Origin: Lentisphaeria bacterium
GTDB lineage: Bacteria; Verrucomicrobiota; Lentisphaeria; Victivallales; Victivallaceae
Assembly (NCBI GenBank): GCA_018265615.1
Contig: JABLYX010000098.1
Span: forward strand, 1-11,868
Direction of reading: 5' to 3'
DNA length: 11,868 nucleotides
Below are positions 7,428 through 11,868 of the stretch, in pieces. Positions within the stretch are counted from its first letter, which is position 1; every line of letters begins with the position of its first letter. The notes under the pieces were generated by a model. The model searched no databases. It was not told the origin of the DNA and saw nothing but the letters and a program-made list of their open reading frames with translations. The position numbers were made by a program, and so were the translations under genes.

Positions 7428-8015
7428 ATGGAAACGAGTGATGTCGAAGCCAGTGACGGCGAGCTGATTGCCGCGTTCGTCAAGGGGGACGAAAGGGCGT
7501 TCGAGCTGCTCTACGGCCGGTACAAGCGTCAACTGTACGGATTTCTGAACAACCTTGTTGCAGGCAATCCGGCCGAGGTCGACGAAGTATTCGAGGAAAC
7601 CTGGCTGCGGGTGCTGGACAAGCTGCCCGGATACCGGGACGAGGGCAGGTTCAGCGCGTGGCTGTTCCGGATCGGCCGGAATATCTTTATCGACCGGCTT
7701 CGCAAGAACCGGAACATGTTCGCAGCGATGAATCTCGATGCGGAGAACGCGCCGCCGATTGCCGGCCCGGCCTCGCTGGAGCCGGATCAGGAGATTGAGC
7801 TCGGAGAGGTCGGAGACGTGATCGCGCAGGCCGTCGAACGGCTGCCGGTCGAGCAGCGGGAGGTGTTCCTGCTGCGCCAGCAGGAGCTCGCGTTCAAGGA
7901 GATCGCGGAGATCCAGGGATGCTCGATCAACACCGTCCTCGGGCGGATGCAGTATGCGATGAAAAGTTTAAGACGGTTGATTCTGGAAATCGACCGGGGA
8001 GGGATAGTCACATGA
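7428..8015 (+). CDS. ECF-type sigma-70 factor
   Basis: This 195-residue protein has only regions 2 and 4 of sigma-70, the definition of an ECF sigma factor. Region 2 (about 24-94) includes AFELLYGRYKRQLYGFL, the acidic VDEVFEETWLRVL and the -10-recognition helix FSAWLFRIGRNIFIDRLRK. A variable linker (95-128) follows. Region 4 (about 130-185) has VERLPVEQREVFLLR and the helix-turn-helix FKEIAEIQGCSINTVLGRMQ. The ATG at 7428 is preceded by AGGGA 7 bases upstream. The stop overlaps the next start (ATGA at 8012), coupling it to a membrane protein that probably restrains it. It directs RNA polymerase to a stress-type regulon, whose signal is not readable here. I cannot assign a numbered ECF group. 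Confidence 0.95.
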   Translation: METSDVEASDGELIAAFVKGDERAFELLYGRYKRQLYGFLNNLVAGNPAEVDEVFEETWLRVLDKLPGYRDEGRFSAWLFRIGRNIFIDRLRKNRNMFAAMNLDAENAPPIAGPASLEPDQEIELGEVGDVIAQAVERLPVEQREVFLLRQQELAFKEIAEIQGCSINTVLGRMQYAMKSLRRLILEIDRGGIVT

Positions 8016-8371
8016 AGAATCGGTTTGAAACTCTGAAGGTGCGTGAAGTGCCAGAAGCGCTGGACCGCAGAATCATGGCGGCCGCGGCGCACAAGGCGAA
8101 AGCGGCACGATTTCGCCGTTCACTGGTGCACTGCGTATTCACGGCTGCGGCATCGGCTGCCGCGCTGCTGATCGCCGGAACGGTATTCCTGTTTCCGGAA
8201 GCGTACCATGATGAACCGGCGACGCCGACCAAGTCGGTGAACAGGGAGCTCCTCGCAATGACCGACTGGTCGTCGCTTGAACAGGAGTCCTACAACCTGA
8301 GCTTCGAGCTCTACTCCGGCCGCCAGGCGGTGGCCGAGCTCGCGAATTTGCGGATTCAGGAGGGATACTGA
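8012..8371 (+). CDS. Probable anti-sigma factor, single-span membrane protein
   Basis: The 119-residue protein has three parts: a short basic cytoplasmic N-terminus (1-36, with EVPEALDRRIMAAAAHKAKAA), one transmembrane helix (about 38-61), and a periplasmic tail of about 58 residues (DWSSLEQESYNLSFELYSG). This topology, and a start overlapping the sigma-factor stop by ATGA, are the usual marks of an anti-sigma factor. The zinc-binding HxxxCxxC motif of the common ZAS class is absent, and there is no longer helical sigma-binding domain, so the cytoplasmic binding segment is unusually short. The ATG at 8012 is preceded by GGGGAGGG (7996-8003). Function is inferred from position and topology; I recognise no conserved family. 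Confidence 0.75.
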   Translation: MKNRFETLKVREVPEALDRRIMAAAAHKAKAARFRRSLVHCVFTAAASAAALLIAGTVFLFPEAYHDEPATPTKSVNRELLAMTDWSSLEQESYNLSFELYSGRQAVAELANLRIQEGY

Positions 8372-8387
8372 TATGATGATGATGATG
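8358..8387 (+). promoter_or_regulatory. Ribosome site followed by five tandem ATG codons
   Basis: AGGAGGG (8358-8364) lies inside the end of the anti-sigma gene. The next gene opens with ATG repeated five times (8373-8387). The first ATG is 9 bases after AGGAGG and the second 12, so the first is the best placed start, but more than one could be used. All five are in frame. Confidence 0.7.
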
Positions 8388-8963
8388 AAACTGTTTGCGG
8401 CAGGGTTCTCCGCGCTGTTGGTCGGAATCTGCGCCGGTGCGGCAGAACCCGGCCCTCTTCCGCCGCAGGATGGGCTTCTGCCGCCTCCGCCCCCGCCTCA
8501 GGAGCAGCAGGGGAAGAAGGAGCGCGGTTTCGGCCCTTCCGTATGGCGTGCGTTTTCCCGGCTGACGGAGAAGCAGCGGCAGGAGCTGCTGAAGCTTCAG
8601 GGCAGCGACCCCGAACAGTTCCGGCAGAAGATGCGGGAGCTCGGCGAGGCGCTCCGCAAAGAGGATATGGCCAAATTCGCCGAGCTGCGCAAAGCGGTCG
8701 AAACATACCGGGCATCGAAGAACGACAGGGAGCGCACCGCCCTCAAAGCAAAAATCACGGAAAGTGTCCGGGAGCACTATATGCAGCGGCTCGAGGACAA
8801 CAAGCGCCAGCTCGAAGAGATGAAGCGCCGCACAAAGTTCCTCGAGGAGGAACTGACCAAGCGGGAGGCCAATGCTCCGCAGGTCATCGAGGTCCGCGTG
8901 GAGTCCATTCTGAAAGGTGAATTCCCGGAGCCGGGCAAACGCCCTCCGAAAAAAGAGCGCTGA
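8373..8963 (+). CDS. Exported helical/coiled-coil protein, possible periplasmic sensor of the ECF unit
   Basis: After the run of five Met residues comes a signal peptide (KLFAAGFSALLVGIC, likely cleaved after AGAA near residue 24). The C at position 20 does not fit a lipobox because Ile precedes it. The mature protein has a Pro-rich linker with six prolines at 37-42, then a highly charged all-helical region. FSRLTEKQRQELLKL (61-75) and the following segments recall the LTxxQ-style helices of Spy/CpxP-like periplasmic proteins; residues about 134-166 form a likely coiled coil. The tail is basic (KRPPKKER). The gene begins one base after the anti-sigma stop, so the three genes form one unit, and this product could bind the anti-sigma periplasmic tail or act as an envelope chaperone. 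The CpxP resemblance is in style only. Confidence 0.8.
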   Translation: MMMMMKLFAAGFSALLVGICAGAAEPGPLPPQDGLLPPPPPPQEQQGKKERGFGPSVWRAFSRLTEKQRQELLKLQGSDPEQFRQKMRELGEALRKEDMAKFAELRKAVETYRASKNDRERTALKAKITESVREHYMQRLEDNKRQLEEMKRRTKFLEEELTKREANAPQVIEVRVESILKGEFPEPGKRPPKKER

Positions 8964-9215
8964 CCCGCAGAAACCGCTCCCGCTTCACGGAACACCTTTG
9001 CCGTAAAGCGGAGAGCGCCGTCCGTACCGACGGCATGGAATTTTCTGGATTCCGGCGCAACCCGCAGGAAAATTTCAGCCTCACCGCGCACGGCGTTGAA
9101 AGCCTCAGAAATCACGCTGTCGCCAGAATCACCAAAGCAGCCTCCATCGAAGTCGCAGGCAGCAACATCCGAATCAAAAAGCCGATAAATCCGTTATTGA
9201 AAATTACATCACACA
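8964..9215. other. Intergenic segment with coding-like periodicity but no intact gene
   Basis: These 252 bases lie between two converging gene sets. On the minus strand a frame runs open from about 9196 with a strong G bias in first codon positions (it reads DSDVAACDFDGG, then VISEAFNAVRGEAEIFLRV). It has no credible start or ribosome site and runs on into the antisense of the coiled-coil gene. The plus-strand frame in the same register is also open (MEFSGFRRNPQENF from 9035) and has C-rich third positions like the local genes, but lacks a ribosome site. A gene remnant is possible; which strand coded is unresolved. A perfect 6-bp inverted repeat (GCCGTC 9017-9022 with GACGGC 9029-9034) has no T run. 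Composition turns A+T-rich at about 9180. Confidence 0.4.
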
Positions 9216-9965
9216 TTACCTGTCGTCTGCGTGTTGTTTCTTTTTCATTTTCTCCAAAACTTCGTTGACCATCGAATTGCCTTGGTCTGATGACAGTTGA
9301 AAAAACTCTAATGCCTTATTTTCATCGCGCTTGACAGAGCCTGCACCTCGAAAATAAATTTCCCCTGAAATCATTTGTCCCAATGGACTTTTCAGTTCAG
9401 CGGACTCCTTCGCCAGCATGATGCCTTTTTCGATATCTTTTCTTCCCTCAAGATAGAAGGATGCCAGCAATGCTTTCCCATCCGGGTTTCCAGCGGCAAT
9501 AGCTTTCTGAATATACTCCATAACCATCTGCGGATTCTTTTCGCCTCCTCCCCGGCGCTTGGCAATAAACATGGCAGCTTTAATCATTGCATCGGAGTTG
9601 CCATTTTCAGCTGCTTTGATATACCACTGACGTGCCTGTTTCAAATTATTTCGACCATACTCATAACATCGCCCGAGACAGTACTGCGCATTGACATTTT
9701 CTTTGTCGGCCAAAACAATCAAACGGGGAATGGCTTTTTGATAAAATTCTTACCCTTTCATTTGATCCTGATTGACGCCTTTGCGACCATGGTAAAGATA
9801 ATCGCCAATGAAATACAACGAAAAAGCATCGTCCGGAGTCTGCCTGCATAATTCAAGCACTTCCGTATAATTTTCAGATTGCTCTAAAATCCGCACATCA
9901 GCAACTTCCAAGCCCTCAGCAGAAAGCAATACAAAAAACAATGATATTAAAAGTAATGTCCGCAT
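9216..9965 (-). pseudogene. Exported Sel1-repeat protein interrupted by an in-frame TAA
   Basis: The frame starts at ATG 9965-9963 (GGGAG 9 bases upstream) with a signal peptide (MRTLLLISLFFVLLSAEG) and ends at TAA 9218-9216: 249 sense and stop positions plus the final stop. Codon 72 is TAA (9752-9750). The same frame continues without shift on both sides, from GVNQDQMKG to EFYQKAIPRL, which together make a normal Sel1 repeat. Further Sel1 repeats follow (AQYCLGRCYEYG, KQARQWYIKAAENGN, KALEFFQLSSDQGN), so the downstream part is a well-kept Sel1 solenoid. The stop occupies a position usually hydrophobic in the repeat; a Leu TTA to TAA change would explain it. No ribosome site precedes a start in the second part. 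Sel1 proteins are helical adaptors; this one may have served the cassette. A sequencing error or read-through would restore it. Confidence 0.8.
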
Positions 9966-9970
9966 GCCGC

Positions 9971-10687
9971 TCAACTCCCACCCAGCATGGATAAAACCTT
10001 ACCGGATTTTGCGTCTATCATAACCCGAAATAAGAAATCAGGACCACGACGAACCGGTAAAGATTTATATGGGTATGTGACTGTAAAAACTTTATTTGCA
10101 TAAGACACTATCGGTGGAGTGTTCTCTTTTCTTATAACTTCTTTCATTTCCTCAGAGAGTGCATTTTGAGCTACTCTCATTGCATCAATGATAGATATGA
10201 AGCTATCTTTATTGTCTGGAGGAAGTTCAATATTCAAAGGAGAGAACAGCAAAAAATCACCGCTGTCACCATAATAAGACTGGCTTGAAAATTCAAGATA
10301 AAGATTAAATTTTCCTGTCAGTTTTTCTGGCGACAAGAAGTCGCATAGACAAAATTCAATACAAAGAGACTCATTTGGGAGTAGTCGAAATTTATTTTGT
10401 TGATGTTGCTCTGAGGATTTTTTTACTTCAGATCTAGCAAGTATTAATCCTTGGTCATTTTTTATATAGAATACAAAATCATGGCTTATATTTGGGCGCA
10501 ATATAGTTTTTTCTTGGTTGGAGATATTTTTAATAACTAACTTCAGCGACATATTTTTTAAAGGCGATTGCACTTTTTCGACTTTTTCCAAATATACCAA
10601 AATCCCTTTGTCTTCATTTGGCGCTCCATATAATTCTAAACTTACAACCATCAAAGAGATGAACAGTAGAAAAATATTTTTGTACAT
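9971..10687 (-). CDS. Secreted 238-residue protein, Ig-like N-terminus, possible immunity-type C-terminus
   Basis: The start is ATG 10687-10685 with AAGGTG (10698-10693) 5 bases upstream. A signal peptide (MYKNIFLLFISLMVVSLELYG) shows export. Residues about 28-150 look like an Ig-like beta sandwich. The pattern is LKLVIKNISNQEKTI, a DFVFYIKNDQGLIL strand pair, then LPNESLCIEF, reminiscent of BsuPI-type domains. The last 75 residues contain a helix (IIDAMRVAQNALSEEM), then VFTVTYPY, RRGPDFLFRVMIDAKSGKVLSML. That helix-strand-strand ending with GP-x-F-x-V-x-ID-x-x-x-G-x-V-L is the style of PepSY-like or NTF2-fold immunity domains. Position directly after a JAMM-domain protein gene (12-base gap) makes an immunity or accessory role a reasonable guess. 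The 5-base gap to the Sel1 gene indicates one operon. Family assignment is not certain. Confidence 0.75.
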   Translation of the reverse strand: MYKNIFLLFISLMVVSLELYGAPNEDKGILVYLEKVEKVQSPLKNMSLKLVIKNISNQEKTILRPNISHDFVFYIKNDQGLILARSEVKKSSEQHQQNKFRLLPNESLCIEFCLCDFLSPEKLTGKFNLYLEFSSQSYYGDSGDFLLFSPLNIELPPDNKDSFISIIDAMRVAQNALSEEMKEVIRKENTPPIVSYANKVFTVTYPYKSLPVRRGPDFLFRVMIDAKSGKVLSMLGGS

Positions 10688-10699
10688 GATGTCACCTTG

Positions 10700-11868
10700 T
10701 TATTCCGCAGTTAGTAACCGCTGGTTTCTTGAACTAAACAATGCTGCTGTAGAATTTTTGGGATGCAATGGAGGTACGGGATTGGCCGTATAGTCGTAAA
10801 CAACGCCAGCTACATTATCAGAAGCATCCGCATTCAAATCCCCACCTGAAGGACCATTCCCACGACCGGGACCCATTGTTGCCGCGCTTCGATAAGTTGT
10901 AGGTGTATGAGTATGAAAAGAAGCAACTGTGTATACTCCAGAGGCGGCATTGGGTGCAACTGCGCTTAAATTGCTTTGCGGGCGTGCTCCCAGGGTAATA
11001 TTTGCCCCTGCCGCAGGACCTACCCAAGCACCTTGAATACTATTACCGCAAGAGTATGAACCATTTCCCACAGTATTGAGAGAAATCCAAAATCCCCGTT
11101 CCCTGCGTTGGTTGGGTACATTGGTACAATCGTTCAATGTCGCCTGCCATTCCGAATTCATTTTTGACTTCACGGTTGAATCGGCAATAATTTGTGCATA
11201 GGTTGGGAAGTTGACTGTCATATCTTTTTCTGGAGTTGTATGGTCAGCTTCATTGATTCGCGTCTTCAGACGCAATTTAAAAATACCTGCGATGCGGGCA
11301 GTCCAATCAATTTCTCCGGTATCGCTAAGTAAATCCAACCAACCGGTAGCGCCGATCCCGGTACGCTTTATCTGGACACTCGGAGCGCTCATTCCGGAAA
11401 ACACAGAAGACGGCTCTGCCGTAACAGTAAAAACGGATTCATTATCATGCTTTAATGTCAAATTATCTTTTGATACTTCAAAATCTACTTTGTAAGCAAT
11501 GACTTTGATGTATTTCTTGCTGCTGCCGCATTCAGCCCATACACTGAGAACATCCGGGCTGGAAGTGGCGACATTAACTGTGGCCTGCCCTTTCGTACTT
11601 CCAGAAAAATGATCGCCCAATAGACACCAAAACCCACATGAAGCATCCCATTCTGGAGTTTCAGTCGGCCAGGAAGCTCCATCAGGAGCAACATTGGCCG
11701 TCAATGACACGCTGTTCGAAGTTACCGAGTCAACCCAAATCGTTTCGGCGTTAGTGACTTCAGACGCACTGTTCTTGGTTGAGGTTTTCCCTCCGCCCGA
11801 GATACTGCCAACCCCGACTACCGTCATTTTTCCGGAGTCTGATTTGTTGGCGCCATCAGTCGGACTGG
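10700..11868 (-). CDS. Ig-like surface protein with C-terminal JAMM/JAB-type domain, 5' end outside window
   Basis: The frame is open to the window edge (SPTDGANKSDSGK precedes an internal Met at 11827) and ends at TAA 10702-10700, giving 388 visible residues. Numbered from that Met, residues 25-205 are Ser/Thr-rich beta sheet like bacterial Ig-type modules, with repeated strands (SVSLTANVAPDG, SVFTVTAEPSS) and paired cysteines (64, 68, 100). Residues about 215-348 carry a JAMM-type signature: Glu243 in RRERGFWIS, His305 and His307 in SFHTHTP, then Ser327 and Asp330 in PSGGD, which fit the Zn-binding pattern E...HxH...SxxD. The spacing between HxH and SxxD is longer than usual. Such domains occur in deubiquitinase-like peptidases and in polymorphic toxin effectors. 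As it lies at the C-terminus of a likely secreted protein, a toxin-like peptidase is the best guess, not proven. Confidence 0.7.
   Translation of the reverse strand, partial: SPTDGANKSDSGKMTVVGVGSISGGGKTSTKNSASEVTNAETIWVDSVTSNSVSLTANVAPDGASWPTETPEWDASCGFWCLLGDHFSGSTKGQATVNVATSSPDVLSVWAECGSSKKYIKVIAYKVDFEVSKDNLTLKHDNESVFTVTAEPSSVFSGMSAPSVQIKRTGIGATGWLDLLSDTGEIDWTARIAGIFKLRLKTRINEADHTTPEKDMTVNFPTYAQIIADSTVKSKMNSEWQATLNDCTNVPNQRRERGFWISLNTVGNGSYSCGNSIQGAWVGPAAGANITLGARPQSNLSAVAPNAASGVYTVASFHTHTPTTYRSAATMGPGRGNGPSGGDLNADASDNVAGVVYDYTANPVPPLHPKNSTAALFSSRNQRLLTAE

Larger units (their letters stand above)
9190..11868. other. A+T-rich block, probable horizontally acquired cassette
   Basis: From about 9190 to the right edge the DNA is visibly richer in A and T. 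A sampled 60-base line at 10021 has 24 G/C, against 36 in a line at 4621. Codon choice shifts from C/G-ending to A/T-ending codons, and all three genes run on the minus strand with gaps of 5 and 12 bases. No transposase, integrase, tRNA or flanking direct repeat was found, and the right border is outside the window. Confidence 0.6.

Noticed and set aside
9017..9034. Inverted repeat GCCGTC/GACGGC as terminator of the sigma-factor unit
   Set aside because: Six bp of stem with no following T run on either strand; may be chance.
8777..9115. 112-codon minus-strand frame as an intact gene
   Set aside because: Its second half is antisense to the coiled-coil gene and it has no ribosome site; only the part beyond 8964 may be a remnant, which is reported separately.
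9216..9722. Second half of the Sel1 gene as an independent gene starting at TTG 9722
   Set aside because: No ribosome site precedes it, it begins inside a Sel1 repeat, and the frame is continuous with the upstream signal-peptide part apart from one stop.
1..11868. CRISPR arrays, tRNA or rRNA genes, insertion sequences
   Set aside because: No regularly spaced repeats, no tRNA T-loop context in intergenic DNA, no rRNA-like sequence and no transposase motifs were found in the window.

Overview
The window looks like a piece of a GC-rich, diderm bacterial chromosome. The gene style fits the PVC superphylum, most likely Lentisphaerota (Victivallis-like). This placement is an inference from three things: the very small basic protein, the secreted DUF3857/transglutaminase giant, and the ECF sigma operon with a short single-span anti-sigma-like protein. 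No rRNA, tRNA, CRISPR array or insertion-sequence transposase is visible.

Positions 1-739 (minus strand): the N-terminal part of an exported helical protein (1-355), then a 36-residue very basic protein (554-664). Each has a recognisable sigma-70-type promoter, and the small gene also has a strong intrinsic terminator (496-536).

Positions 786-7348 (plus strand): a compact gene run. A 1259-residue exported protein contains two tandem DUF3857/transglutaminase units; the second has lost its catalytic Cys and His. Its stop codon overlaps the start of a metallo-beta-lactamase-fold hydrolase by ATGA. That gene overlaps pyrK by 14 bases, and pyrK lies 4 bases before pyrD. Together pyrK and pyrD encode an NAD-linked class 1B dihydroorotate dehydrogenase. 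A MutT-like Nudix hydrolase follows 28 bases later.

Positions 7401-8963 (plus strand): a three-gene regulatory unit. It consists of an ECF sigma factor, an overlapping single-span membrane protein that is the likely anti-sigma factor (no zinc-binding anti-sigma motif), and an exported helical, coiled-coil protein that could be the periplasmic sensor or chaperone partner.

Positions 8964-11868: an intergenic segment with coding-like but broken structure leads into a clearly more A+T-rich block with genes on the minus strand. In transcription order these are a secreted Ig-like protein ending in a JAMM/JAB-type metalloprotease-like domain (cut by the window edge), a secreted 238-residue protein with an N-terminal Ig-like domain and a possible immunity-like C-terminus, and a Sel1-repeat protein interrupted by one in-frame TAA. 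The base composition, tight spacing and domain types suggest a horizontally acquired polymorphic-toxin-like cassette. This block, together with the sigma unit beside it, is the most interesting part of the window.
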